NCBI RefSeq assembly: GCF_006494535.1
Contig: NZ_VHIQ01000002.1
Coordinates: 186,001 to 250,000 of the forward strand
DNA from: Paucihalobacter ruber
GTDB lineage: Bacteria > Bacteroidota > Bacteroidia > Flavobacteriales > Flavobacteriaceae
DNA length: 64,000 bases
Reading direction: 5' to 3'
A program made the translations under genes and the position numbers. Positions within the stretch are counted from its first letter, which is position 1, and each line of letters opens with the position of its first letter. Positions 53,152-61,974 of this stretch are shown piece after piece. The notes below the pieces were generated by a model that was not told the origin of the DNA, did not search any database, and saw nothing but the letters and a program-made list of their open reading frames with translations.

Positions 53152-53904
53152 ATGTTAAAAATAAAAAATTTACACGCTTCAATTGACGATAAAGCCATTT
53201 TAAAGGGCATTAATTTAGAAGTTAAACCGGGCGAAGTTCACGCTATTATGGGGCCAAACGGCTCAGGTAAAAGCACCTTGGCATCGGTGATTGCAGGCAA
53301 AGATGAGTTTGAAGTTACCAAAGGCAGTATTTTGTTTGAAAACGAAGATATACAAGAATTAGATCCTGAAGAGCGCGCTCATAAGGGTATCTTTTTATCG
53401 TTTCAGTATCCTATTGAAATTCCTGGAGTAACGGTTACTAATTTCATTAAAACAGCCATTAACGAAACCCGTAAAGCACAAGGTTTGGAAGAAATGCCGG
53501 CTAACGAAATGCTAAAGAAAATTAGAGAAAAATCTGATTTTCTTGAAATTAATCGCAAGTTTTTGTCGCGTTCTCTTAACGAAGGTTTTTCAGGTGGTGA
53601 AAAAAAGCGGAACGAAATTTTTCAAATGGCCATGCTTGAACCTAAACTGGCTATTTTAGACGAAACAGACTCCGGATTGGATATCGACGCCTTACGCGTA
53701 GTGGCCAATGGTGTTAACAAACTAAAATCTAAAGACAATGCGGTGATTGTTATTACGCATTACCAAAGATTGCTAGAATATATAGTCCCTGATTTTGTGC
53801 ATGTACTTCACAACGGTAAAATTGTAAAATCCGGCACTAAAGAATTGGCTCATGAGTTAGAATCTAAAGGTTACGACTGGATTAAAGAAGAAGTAACGGC
53901 ATAA
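53152..53904 (+). CDS. sufC: Fe-S assembly ATPase SufC
   Basis: 250 residues of ABC-ATPase: Walker A GPNGSGKST at about 33-41, signature LNEGFSGGEKKRNEIFQ and Walker B LAILDETDSGLD, and the H-loop ITHYQRLLEYI. SufC drives conformational change of the SufB-SufD scaffold. It starts one base after the embedded lipoprotein gene and is followed by sufD 30 bases later. Secure. Confidence 0.97.
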   Translation: MLKIKNLHASIDDKAILKGINLEVKPGEVHAIMGPNGSGKSTLASVIAGKDEFEVTKGSILFENEDIQELDPEERAHKGIFLSFQYPIEIPGVTVTNFIKTAINETRKAQGLEEMPANEMLKKIREKSDFLEINRKFLSRSLNEGFSGGEKKRNEIFQMAMLEPKLAILDETDSGLDIDALRVVANGVNKLKSKDNAVIVITHYQRLLEYIVPDFVHVLHNGKIVKSGTKELAHELESKGYDWIKEEVTA

Positions 53905-53934
53905 TATTAACCGCTATTTGCAAAAAGAGCAATT

Positions 53935-55248
53935 ATGGAATTAAAAGAAAAATTGGTGGCATCGTTTATGGCTTTTGAAGACCAGGTAGATGTAGATGCG
54001 CCGGTTCATGATATTAGAACAGAAGCTATAAAAAAGTTTGAAGTTGAAGGATTTCCTACCAAGAAATTAGAAGCCTGGAAATACACTTCGCTAAATCCTG
54101 TTTTAAAATTTGATTACAGCGTATTTCCCAAAACAGAACCCAAACTTCAGTACGGCGATATCAAACAGTATTTTCTGCATGATATTGACACTTATAAAAT
54201 TGTATTTGTCGATGGAAAATACTCGTCGTATCTATCACAAACAACACACGATGGTATTGATGTTTGCCTAATGTCTTCTGCCCTTACCAAACCAAAATAC
54301 CGCATTATTATTGAAAATTATTTCAACAAAGCGGCAAAAAACGAAGGGCTTTCGGCATTAAATACTGCTTTTTCTTACGAAGGTGCTTACATTCATATTC
54401 CAAAGAATAAATTAGTTGATAAACCTATCCAAATTTTACATCTGGCTACAGGCACCGAAACAGGTTTGATGCTACAACCGCGAAACTTGATTATTGTTGA
54501 CGAAAATTCACACCTTGAGGTAATTGAAAGACATCAAAGTCTCACTGAAAATCCGGTGTTAACCAATAGCGTTACTGAAATTTTCGCCAATAAACGCGCC
54601 ATTGTAGACTATTACAAAGTACAAAACGACCGTCAATCGGCTTCGCTTATTGACAATACGTATATAAGTCAAAAACGAGAGAGCCACGTGTCTGTTCACA
54701 CCTTTGCTTTTGGTGGTAAACTCACCAGAAACAATCTCAACTTTTACCAAAACGGAGAGCGCATCAATTCAACATTAAAAGGAGTTACGATTATTGGTGA
54801 TAAACAACACGTAGATCACAACACCTTGGTACACCACCAACAACCCAATTGCGAAAGTCATCAGGACTACAAAAGTATTGTTGGTGATAGTGCTACAGGA
54901 GTATTTAACGGTAAAATAATTGTAGATAAAATTGCTCAAAAAACCAATGCTTTTCAAGCTAACAACAATTTAATTGTGAGCGATAAAGCCACCATGAACA
55001 CCAAACCACAGCTGGAAATTTTTGCTGATGATGTCAAGTGTTCTCATGGTTGCACCATTGGCCAGTTAGACGAAAGCGCCATGTTTTACTTGCGTTCTCG
55101 CGGTATTCCGGAGAAAGAGGCGCGAGCGCTGTTAATGTTTGCTTTTAGCAATGACATATTAAGCTCGGTTAAAATTCCGGAGGTAAAACAACGCATCACC
55201 AAACTCATCGCAGAAAAACTGAATGTTAAATTAGGATTTGATCTTTAA
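53935..55248 (+). CDS. sufD: Fe-S cluster assembly protein SufD
   Basis: 437 residues. SufB/SufD-type beta-helix with FADDVKCSHGCTIGQLDESAMFYLRSRGI, the family hallmark including the conserved C-S-H-G motif. SufD is needed for iron acquisition by the SufBCD scaffold. Its stop codon TAA overlaps the sufS start ATG by one base (TAATG), showing translational coupling. Confidence 0.97.
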   Translation: MELKEKLVASFMAFEDQVDVDAPVHDIRTEAIKKFEVEGFPTKKLEAWKYTSLNPVLKFDYSVFPKTEPKLQYGDIKQYFLHDIDTYKIVFVDGKYSSYLSQTTHDGIDVCLMSSALTKPKYRIIIENYFNKAAKNEGLSALNTAFSYEGAYIHIPKNKLVDKPIQILHLATGTETGLMLQPRNLIIVDENSHLEVIERHQSLTENPVLTNSVTEIFANKRAIVDYYKVQNDRQSASLIDNTYISQKRESHVSVHTFAFGGKLTRNNLNFYQNGERINSTLKGVTIIGDKQHVDHNTLVHHQQPNCESHQDYKSIVGDSATGVFNGKIIVDKIAQKTNAFQANNNLIVSDKATMNTKPQLEIFADDVKCSHGCTIGQLDESAMFYLRSRGIPEKEARALLMFAFSNDILSSVKIPEVKQRITKLIAEKLNVKLGFDL

Positions 55249-56489
55249 TGGCTGTAGAAACTTCAACATATCATCAATTAAACGTAGAACGCATCAGAAA
55301 AGATTTCCCAATCTTGTCGAGAGAAGTCAACGGCAAGCCGCTGGTGTATCTCGATAATGCCGCTACCTCACAAACACCACAGGTGGTAATTGATTGTATC
55401 GTTGACTATTATCAAAACTACAATGCCAACATCCATCGCGGCGTTCATACTCTAAGCCAAGAAGCCACCGAAGCTTACGAAGCATCCAGAAAAAAAATTC
55501 AACAACATTTTAATGCCAAGCATCCGCACGAAATCATTTTTACTTCGGGGACAACACATGGTATTAATTTAGTAGCCAGTGCTTTTGAGTCCCAAATTGG
55601 CAAAGGCGATATTGTTTTAATTTCGGCCTTAGAACATCATAGTAATATTGTACCGTGGCAAATGCTATGCGAAAAAACCGATGCTACGCTCGAGGTAATT
55701 CCCATGAATACTAAAGGTGAATTAATCTTAAGCGAATTTGATAAGCTGGTTTCCAAACAACCCAAAATAGTTGCTGTAACACATATTTCCAATGCTTTGG
55801 GAAGCATTATCCCTATAAAATATATCATTTCCGAAAGCCATAAAAACGGCGCGGCCGTTCTTATTGATGGCGCGCAGGCTTGTCCGCACATCAAACCCGA
55901 TGTTCAGGATTTAGACGTAGATTTCTACGTTTGCGGCGCCCATAAAATTTGTGGCCCAACAGGTATTGGTATGCTTTACGGAAAAGAAGCATGGCTTAAC
56001 AAATTACCGCCATATCAAGGTGGTGGTGAAATGATTGCAGAAGTAACTTTTGAGAAAACTACTTATGCCGGATTACCTCATAAATTTGAAGCCGGAACCC
56101 CAAATATTTCAGGAGGCATTGCTTTTGGTGTAGCCCTAGATTATATGAACAGCATTGGTTTTGAAAATATTGCCCAATACGAAGCTACCTTACTTCATTA
56201 TGCCACCGAGCAACTACTGCAAATAGATGGTTTAAAAATTTACGGTACAGCCGCTGAAAAAACTTCGGTAATTTCGTTTAATGTGGATAACATACACCCT
56301 TACGATATCGGTACCATTCTGGATAAATTAGGCATTGCCGTAAGAACAGGGCATCATTGCACACAACCTATTATGGATTTTTACAACATCCCGGGAACAG
56401 TAAGAGCATCGTTTTCATTTTACAACACCAAAGAAGAAGTAGACTTGTTTGTAACTGCTCTGAAAAAAGCTGTGATGATGCTGAGTTAA
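55248..56489 (+). CDS. sufS: cysteine desulfurase SufS
   Basis: 413 residues, PLP enzyme taking sulfur from L-cysteine. PLP lysine K233 in GAHKICGPTG, persulfide cysteine C371 in RTGHHCTQP, and the group-II features (compact active-site loop and the VRASFSFYNTKEEVD end). It hands sulfur to SufE, encoded 1.2 kb downstream in the same direction. A one-base overlap joins it to sufD. Confidence 0.97.
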   Translation: MAVETSTYHQLNVERIRKDFPILSREVNGKPLVYLDNAATSQTPQVVIDCIVDYYQNYNANIHRGVHTLSQEATEAYEASRKKIQQHFNAKHPHEIIFTSGTTHGINLVASAFESQIGKGDIVLISALEHHSNIVPWQMLCEKTDATLEVIPMNTKGELILSEFDKLVSKQPKIVAVTHISNALGSIIPIKYIISESHKNGAAVLIDGAQACPHIKPDVQDLDVDFYVCGAHKICGPTGIGMLYGKEAWLNKLPPYQGGGEMIAEVTFEKTTYAGLPHKFEAGTPNISGGIAFGVALDYMNSIGFENIAQYEATLLHYATEQLLQIDGLKIYGTAAEKTSVISFNVDNIHPYDIGTILDKLGIAVRTGHHCTQPIMDFYNIPGTVRASFSFYNTKEEVDLFVTALKKAVMMLS

Positions 56490-56557
56490 ATAAACTCAAT
56501 TCTAAATCACTTCATTCATTTCTTAAAAAATTATACTTTTAGAAAAAATTTAATCAA

Positions 56558-57205
56558 ATGAGGTTACTTATTATTTGTTTGGTTTTTATTGTTGTATCAT
56601 GTTCGAGTGATAAAACCGAAACCATATTTGTTAGCGGAAGGTTGGCAGACTGCACCGGCGTTGCACCGCAAAAATGCCTTCAAATTAAATTTAATCAAGA
56701 TGATGATTGGATGTACTTCTACAACAGCATCGATGGTTTTACCCATAAAGAAGGTACAGACTTTACCTTAAAAGTGAAGCGTGAAGACATTAAAAATCCA
56801 CCTGCCGATGCTGCTTCTTTTAAATACATTTTGGTTGAAATCCTAGAAGAGCAACCCACGCCAATCGACTTAGAAGATGGCTCCTGGCTGGTTTTGGGTA
56901 TTGTGAGTTTTGAACAGCCGTTTAATAGAGAACCGGTTTTAACTTTTTCACCCAAACAAAATCAGGTTACCGGAAATACCGGTTGTAACAGGCTTTTTGG
57001 AAAAATATTCAAAGAAAATAATAATTTGAGATTAGAAAATATAGGCACCACAAGAATGGCTTGTGATGACGATGGATTAGAACAAGCTTTTCTTGAAGCT
57101 TTAGAAACTGTTTCCGCCTATCAAATACAAGACGGTGTTTTAATGTTGCTTAACAATCAAAATAACACCCTAATAAAAGCCACGAATATTGAACGTAAAG
57201 AATAA
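56558..57205 (+). CDS. lipoprotein with META-like domain (DUF4377 type)
   Basis: 215 residues. Lipoprotein signal MRLLIICLVFIVVSCSS (Cys15). The first part resembles DUF4377 (ADCTGVAPQKCLQIKF, MYFYNSIDGFTHKEGTDFTL). The second is a META domain (SWLVLGIVSF, TFSPKQNQVTGNTGCNRLFG, LRLENIGTTRMACDDDGLEQAF). META proteins such as HslJ are linked to heat shock or novobiocin stress, but the role here is not clear. It sits inside the suf cluster, 69 bases after sufS, on the same strand, and has a 4-base spacing to the next gene. Confidence 0.88.
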   Translation: MRLLIICLVFIVVSCSSDKTETIFVSGRLADCTGVAPQKCLQIKFNQDDDWMYFYNSIDGFTHKEGTDFTLKVKREDIKNPPADAASFKYILVEILEEQPTPIDLEDGSWLVLGIVSFEQPFNREPVLTFSPKQNQVTGNTGCNRLFGKIFKENNNLRLENIGTTRMACDDDGLEQAFLEALETVSAYQIQDGVLMLLNNQNNTLIKATNIERKE

Positions 57206-57208
57206 TCA

Positions 57209-57658
57209 ATGAAATTACTTATTGCTTTATTTTCGGTTTTTATCATTTCAGATGAATGCACACAAACAAAAACTGGAAAACCTCAAAATATCAATAATTT
57301 GAAAGTAAGTTACCAAGTTATTTCTAGAGGCTTTTTTAAGGAAATATCTTTTGAAGATGCTCAAATGATGTATTCAGAAGACCCAAATGTAAAAGCGATA
57401 AACACTTTCAAACTTAACAAAAAAGAATGGAGTGATGTTTTGCAACTGGTGGCTCAATTAAATTTAGATGGTTTAGAAAGCCTTGTAGCCCCAACCGAAA
57501 AACGCTTATACGACGGCGCTGCCCACACAACCGTGAGTGTTGTTATAGATGGCAAATCATACGTTTCTTCAAGTTTTGATGAAGGTCATCCACCCGCCGA
57601 AATAGACGCGTTGGTAAATAAGATGTTAACAATTAGCGAAAAGTATTTACAACCTTAA
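57209..57658 (+). CDS. exported hypothetical protein
   Basis: 149 residues. Short signal MKLLIALFSVFIIS then a Cys at residue 17 without a typical lipobox. Mature sequence includes SYQVISRGFFKEISFED and TEKRLYDGAAHTTVSVVIDGKSYVS, seemingly conserved in flavobacteria, but I do not recognise a named domain. It begins 3 bases after the META lipoprotein and precedes sufE, which has its own candidate promoter. Function unknown. Confidence 0.68.
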   Translation: MKLLIALFSVFIISDECTQTKTGKPQNINNLKVSYQVISRGFFKEISFEDAQMMYSEDPNVKAINTFKLNKKEWSDVLQLVAQLNLDGLESLVAPTEKRLYDGAAHTTVSVVIDGKSYVSSSFDEGHPPAEIDALVNKMLTISEKYLQP

Positions 57659-57667
57659 GATATGTTA

Positions 57668-57675
57668 TAACTTTG
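57668..57675 (+). promoter_or_regulatory. candidate internal promoter -7 box for sufE (TAACTTTG)
   Basis: A TAnnTTTG match 17 bases before the sufE ATG. It would allow sufE-sufT-DUF2480 expression apart from the main suf promoter. Confidence 0.5.
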
Positions 57676-57692
57676 TAACAAAAGATTACAAC

Positions 57693-58115
57693 ATGACCAT
57701 TAAGGAAATTCAACACGAAATTGTAGACGAGTTTTCAATGTTTGACGATTGGATGCAACGTTACGAATACATGATAGAGTTAGGAAAATCATTGCCTTTA
57801 ATTGAAGACAAGTACAAAACAGAAGACAACATCATTAAAGGTTGCCAAAGCAAAGTCTGGGTACATGCCGAGATGAAAGACGATAAACTTGTATTCTCAG
57901 CCGATAGCGACGCCATTATCACAAAAGGCATTATTGCTATTTTAATTAGAGCATTTTCTAATCATACACCTGCAGAAATAATTGACGCCGACACCCAATT
58001 TATTGACGAAATTGGATTAAAAGAACACTTATCACCAACCAGAGCCAACGGTTTGGTGAGTATGATTAAGCAATTGAAATTATACGCCATAGCGTACCAA
58101 ACACAACTTAACTAA
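57693..58115 (+). CDS. sufE: sulfur acceptor protein SufE
   Basis: 140 residues. KGCQSKVWV places the sulfur-accepting C51 in the conserved loop, and the N-terminal FDDWMQRYEYMIELGKSLP is the usual SufE start. It stimulates SufS and carries sulfur to the SufB scaffold. Two bases separate it from sufT. Secure call. Confidence 0.95.
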   Translation: MTIKEIQHEIVDEFSMFDDWMQRYEYMIELGKSLPLIEDKYKTEDNIIKGCQSKVWVHAEMKDDKLVFSADSDAIITKGIIAILIRAFSNHTPAEIIDADTQFIDEIGLKEHLSPTRANGLVSMIKQLKLYAIAYQTQLN

Positions 58116-58117
58116 TT

Positions 58118-58444
58118 ATGAGCGATACTACTATAAATACTGAAGTACTTGGAGAAAAAATTGTGAAGGTTTTAAAAACCATTTACGACCCTGAAATACC
58201 GGTTGATATTTACGAATTAGGTTTAATTTACGACGTTTTCGTAAACGAAGATTACGACGTTAAAATTCTCATGACCCTAACCTCACCCAATTGCCCGGTA
58301 GCAGAGACCTTACCTTTAGAGGTTGAAGAAAAAATAAAGTCTATCAACGAGGTTAAATCCTCAGAAGTAGAGATTACCTTCGATCCGCCTTGGTCTCAAG
58401 ATTTAATGAGTGAAGAGGCAAAATTAGAATTAGGAATGTTATAA
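58118..58444 (+). CDS. sufT: SUF system protein SufT (MIP18/DUF59)
   Basis: 108 residues of the MIP18 (DUF59) fold: TIYDPEIPVDIYELGLIYDV, then the conserved LTSPNCPVAETLPLEVEEKI with C69, and DPPWSQDLMSEEAK. It helps Fe-S maturation of certain target proteins. It starts 2 bases after sufE and ends one base before the DUF2480 gene. Secure at family level. Confidence 0.94.
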   Translation: MSDTTINTEVLGEKIVKVLKTIYDPEIPVDIYELGLIYDVFVNEDYDVKILMTLTSPNCPVAETLPLEVEEKIKSINEVKSSEVEITFDPPWSQDLMSEEAKLELGML

Positions 58445-58445
58445 C

Positions 58446-58952
58446 ATGGCCGAAGAAATTATTAATAGAGTTGCCCAAAGCAAACTTAAGGTAATAGATT
58501 TAGAGGAAATTTACCCCAAAAATCTTCGCTTAATTATAGATTTAAAAGACTGGTTGTTTGAAGGCATTGTGTTAAAAGAGAAAGATTTTAGAACAAACTT
58601 AGCCAACCACAATTGGACTCAATACCAAAATTGCTTCGTTGCTGTAAATTGCTCTAATGATGCCATTATTCCCGATTGGGCATTCATGCTGGTTACCGTA
58701 CATCTTCAACCTTACGCCAAAAAAATTGTGGAAGGGAATCTGAAAACTCTTGAAACACTTATTTTTCAGGATTTAATTTCAGAATTAGACGTCTCTGTAT
58801 ACGAGAACTGCCCTGTAATTGTAAAAGGGTGTTCTCACAAACCTATTCCTTTAAACGCTTACGTTCAACTCACCCAAAAACTGCAAACGGTTGCGAAATC
58901 AATTATGTTTGGTGAGGCCTGTTCATCAGTACCTTTGTACAAAAGAAAATAA
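58446..58952 (+). CDS. DUF2480 protein
   Basis: 168 residues, soluble. The start MAEEIINRVAQSKLKVIDLE, the middle WAFMLVTVHLQPYAKKIVEGN and the end KSIMFGEACSSVPLYKRK match DUF2480, a Bacteroidota family commonly encoded beside suf genes. Cysteines in NCSND, ENCPVIVKGCSH and EACSS may be relevant, given the operon. Function unknown; a role in Fe-S assembly or sulfur handling is only inferred from position. Followed by a DUF3078 gene with its own promoter box. Confidence 0.85.
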   Translation: MAEEIINRVAQSKLKVIDLEEIYPKNLRLIIDLKDWLFEGIVLKEKDFRTNLANHNWTQYQNCFVAVNCSNDAIIPDWAFMLVTVHLQPYAKKIVEGNLKTLETLIFQDLISELDVSVYENCPVIVKGCSHKPIPLNAYVQLTQKLQTVAKSIMFGEACSSVPLYKRK

Positions 58953-58977
58953 AAATAGGATTTTTTAAAAGTTATTT

Positions 58978-58985
58978 TATTTTTG
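58978..58985 (+). promoter_or_regulatory. candidate -7 box of the DUF3078 gene (TATTTTTG)
   Basis: A TAnnTTTG match 30 bases before the ATG at 59016. Confidence 0.45.
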
Positions 58986-59015
58986 CCAAATATTTGACAA
59001 TAAAATTGGTATAAA

Positions 59016-59939
59016 ATGAAAAAACTTGGTATTCTAATTACACTTTTAAGCTTCGGTTTTGTTAATGCCCAAACTTTAGATGAGCTTAAAGCACTTCAAC
59101 AGGAAAAGAAAGACTCTATCGCCGCCATTCAGTCGCGCGTAGATGGGCTCCAATCTCAAATAGATGCCTTTCCAGGTTGGAGAATTGGTGCTTTCGGAAC
59201 CATTGGAGGAAGCCTATCACAATTTAGCAATTGGTATGCTCAAGGTGTACCAAATAATGCATCAGGTAACATTGGTTTTACCTTTAATGCCTACGCTAAC
59301 TTAATTGAAGAGAAGTTTTTCTGGAGAAATGCCCTGACTACAAATTTAAACTGGGTTAAATTAGACAATAAAGACAACCCTAATGACAACGATAGTTTTG
59401 AACCAACTACCGATGTTTTTAATATATCCTCATTATATGGAAGAAACATTACTAAAAAAATAGCTGCTTCGGCTTTGATGGAATATAGAACTACTATTTT
59501 AAATAATTTTAATGATCCCGGATATCTAGATCTTGGAGTAGGTTTTACATGGACACCGGTTGAAAACCTACTGGTAGTTGTACACCCGCTCAACTACAAT
59601 TTTGTGTTTAGCAGTGGTGGTGATATTTTTGAGTCTTCACTTGGTGCTAAAATTATGGCCGATTATACCAGATCTATTGGTGCTGTTAATTTTAAGTCTA
59701 ACCTTTCTATGTTTCAAAGTTACAAGAGTTCAAACCTTTCTAACTGGACCTGGACTAATTCATTTTCATACTCATTATGGAAAGCCATAGGTGTTGGGTT
59801 TGATTTTGGTTTAAGAGACAGCAGACAAGAAGCACTAAATTATGCAGTTAACACGCTTGGCGACCCAAATGCAACATTTGATAACATCGATAACGATTTA
59901 CAAACTTTCTGGACACTTGGTTTAAGTTATAAGTTTTAA
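59016..59939 (+). CDS. DUF3078 outer-membrane-type protein
   Basis: 307 residues. Signal peptide MKKLGILITLLSFGFVNAQ, then a short Lys/Glu coiled-coil (LDELKALQQEKKDSIAAIQSRV) and a beta-barrel-like domain (WRIGAFGTIGGSLSQFSNWY, NIGFTFNAYANLIEEKFFW) ending in an aromatic strand (FWTLGLSYKF). The features fit DUF3078, abundant in flavobacteria and probably an outer-membrane barrel of unknown cargo. It is terminated by a strong hairpin. Confidence 0.87.
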   Translation: MKKLGILITLLSFGFVNAQTLDELKALQQEKKDSIAAIQSRVDGLQSQIDAFPGWRIGAFGTIGGSLSQFSNWYAQGVPNNASGNIGFTFNAYANLIEEKFFWRNALTTNLNWVKLDNKDNPNDNDSFEPTTDVFNISSLYGRNITKKIAASALMEYRTTILNNFNDPGYLDLGVGFTWTPVENLLVVVHPLNYNFVFSSGGDIFESSLGAKIMADYTRSIGAVNFKSNLSMFQSYKSSNLSNWTWTNSFSYSLWKAIGVGFDFGLRDSRQEALNYAVNTLGDPNATFDNIDNDLQTFWTLGLSYKF

Positions 59940-59962
59940 AAAGCATATGCATTTATAAAAAC

Positions 59963-59993
59963 AAAGCCTCCTTTAATTTGGAGGCTTTTTTTA
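59963..59993. terminator. bidirectional terminator between DUF3078 and hflX
   Basis: AAAGCCTCC / GGAGGCTTT with loop TTTAATTT and a T-tract. The T-tract includes the stop-codon bases of hflX on the other strand. Confidence 0.9.
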
Positions 59994-61205
59994 TAATTCA
60001 ATATCTTCAACGTCTGGATATAAAAAATTGTTATAAGGAAACCTTTGTACATGAATTTCTCTAACTTCTTTATAGACTCTTTTTCTGAATTCGTCGAGGT
60101 TTTCTTTATTCAACGCCGAAATAAACAGGGCATTGTTTTGTGTTTTACTCATCCAGGTTCGCTTCCATTCATCAAGGCTGTAGTGCAACGTTGTGCGTTC
60201 AATATCTAAGTCGGTTGGATTGTAGTATTCCGGTTTGTAGGCATCAATCTTATTAAAAACCATGATGGTTGGCTTATCTTTACTTTGAATTTCATCTAGA
60301 ATTTTATTGACAGACTCTATGTGTTCTTCAAAGTTAGAATGCGAAATATCTACAACGTGTAATAATAAATCAGCCTCTCTTACCTCATCGAGCGTGCTTT
60401 TAAAAGATTCGATTAATTGGGTTGGTAATTTTCTAATAAACCCTACAGTATCACTAATTAAAAATGGCAAATTACCAATCACTACTTTTCTTACGGTGGT
60501 ATCTAGTGTTGCAAATAACTTGTTTTCGGCAAACACTTCACTCTTACTAATTACATTCATCAAGGTTGACTTTCCCACGTTGGTATAACCAACCAAGGCA
60601 ACCCTTACCAACTGCCCGCGATTTCCCCGTTGCACGGCCATTTGTTTATCGATAATTTTTATTTTTTCTTTTAAAAGCGCGATTTTATCTCGAACTATTC
60701 GGCGGTCTGTTTCAATTTCGGTTTCACCGGGACCACGCATACCAATGCCACCCTTTTGACGCTCAAGGTGTGTCCACATACCTTTTAATCTTGGCAGTAA
60801 ATATTCGCATTGTGCTAATTCTACCTGGGTACGAGCGTAACTAGTTTGCGCTCTTTGTGCAAAAATGTCGAGAATTAAATTGGTTCTGTCTAAAATTTTA
60901 CAATTAAGTATTTTGCTGATGTTACGCTCTTGAGCGGGAGACAATTCATCATCAAAAATAACCGTGCCTATGTCATTATCGTCCACAAATTGCTTTACCT
61001 CATCCATTTTACCTGTTCCAATAAAGGTTTTGGGATTGGGCATATCCATTTTTTGAACAAAACGCTTAATGACCTCGCCTCCGGCAGTGTAGGTCAAAAA
61101 CTCCAGTTCATCTAAATACTCTTTAGACTTTTCTTCGTCTTGTTGTTTATTTATAATTCCTACTAAAACAACTCTTTCTAGCGAAATATCTTTCTTTTCT
61201 ATCAT
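59991..61205 (-). CDS. hflX: ribosome-associated GTPase HflX
   Basis: 404 residues. HflX family features: N-terminal domain with EFLTYTAGGEVIKRF and FIGTGKMDEVKQF, the glycine-rich GIGMRGPGETEIETDRR segment, and a GTPase domain with GYTNVGKST (206-214), DTVGFIRKLP and NKID. It binds the 50S subunit and rescues stalled or stressed ribosomes. Promoter box TACCTTTG lies 17 bases upstream. Its end shares the terminator with the DUF3078 gene. Very secure. Confidence 0.96.
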   Translation of the reverse strand: MIEKKDISLERVVLVGIINKQQDEEKSKEYLDELEFLTYTAGGEVIKRFVQKMDMPNPKTFIGTGKMDEVKQFVDDNDIGTVIFDDELSPAQERNISKILNCKILDRTNLILDIFAQRAQTSYARTQVELAQCEYLLPRLKGMWTHLERQKGGIGMRGPGETEIETDRRIVRDKIALLKEKIKIIDKQMAVQRGNRGQLVRVALVGYTNVGKSTLMNVISKSEVFAENKLFATLDTTVRKVVIGNLPFLISDTVGFIRKLPTQLIESFKSTLDEVREADLLLHVVDISHSNFEEHIESVNKILDEIQSKDKPTIMVFNKIDAYKPEYYNPTDLDIERTTLHYSLDEWKRTWMSKTQNNALFISALNKENLDEFRKRVYKEVREIHVQRFPYNNFLYPDVEDIEL

Positions 61206-61221
61206 AAATCAAAATAATACC

Positions 61222-61229
61222 CAAAGGTA
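61222..61229 (-). promoter_or_regulatory. candidate -7 box of hflX (TACCTTTG on minus strand)
   Basis: A TAnnTTTG match 16 bases before the hflX ATG. Confidence 0.5.
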
Positions 61230-61328
61230 AGCAATAGTTTAATTATTGATGAATTGATTAATTACTCATTTAACTTACTGAAATAAATAAAGTTCAACGG
61301 TTTAAAACTTTTTATCGATGATACGTGC

Positions 61329-61417
61329 TTTTAATCTATTATAGCAATGTTAACATACTGATAATGCTCATTTTTTTTATCTTCGGAGCTTATTTATACA
61401 CCTACAATAGATTAAAA
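61329..61417. repeat. 16-bp imperfect inverted repeat upstream of the PorP/SprF operon
   Basis: TTTTAATCTATTATAG (61329-61344) pairs with CTACAATAGATTAAAA (61402-61417) with one mismatch; the two sides enclose 57 bases. It lies between the divergent hflX and adhesin operon, about 70-160 bases before the rightward gene. Confidence 0.6.
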
Positions 61418-61489
61418 AAATGTTGGTTGTAAAGAAATTATGACTTAGTTCACGCTAAGCTGTTATCTAACTAATTTAACTAATTTAAC

Positions 61490-61948
61490 ATGAATAGAAT
61501 TACTTATTTATTTGCACTGTTATTTTTTGGTTTATGGTACAATGGAGAGGCACGTATTTCTACATCTCCTAATTCAGAAAATCTTGAAAAAAAAATAAAA
61601 ATCACTAACCCTGAGATTACATTTTCAAATCATTTCAAGATTGAAATTGTAAATAAATATTTCTTAGAAATAGCTGAACTTGAAGATTGTATTATCCCTC
61701 AAGGCATTTCACCAAATAATGACGGCTTAAATGACAAATTTGATTTGAGCTGTTTTAATGTTACGAAACTAGAAATATTCAACCGTAACGGCACCTTACT
61801 TTATTCCAAAGAGAACTATACAGATGAATGGTTTGGTCAAACTAATAAAGGAGATAATTTACCGGTAGGCACTTATTTCTACACTATGATTTACGAAGAA
61901 GAAGGAGTTGTAAAGAAACACAGTGGCTGGGTATACATTAGCCGTTAA
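61490..61948 (+). CDS. minimal T9SS type-B sorting-domain protein
   Basis: 152 residues: a signal peptide (LFALLFFGLWYNGEA), a short linker, and from about residue 65 a gliding-motility-associated C-terminal domain of the CHU_C type: IPQGISPNNDGLNDKFDL, LEIFNRNGTLLYSKENY, DEWFGQTNKGDNLPVGTYFYTM and the terminal SGWVYISR. Type-B tails normally end adhesins of thousands of residues such as SprB. Here almost nothing else is present. It is followed 26 bases later by the PorP/SprF gene, its likely export partner. Function unknown; it may be a self-sufficient secreted peptide. Confidence 0.88.
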   Translation: MNRITYLFALLFFGLWYNGEARISTSPNSENLEKKIKITNPEITFSNHFKIEIVNKYFLEIAELEDCIIPQGISPNNDGLNDKFDLSCFNVTKLEIFNRNGTLLYSKENYTDEWFGQTNKGDNLPVGTYFYTMIYEEEGVVKKHSGWVYISR

Positions 61949-61974
61949 TTCACTAACCAATACAAACTAAAAGA

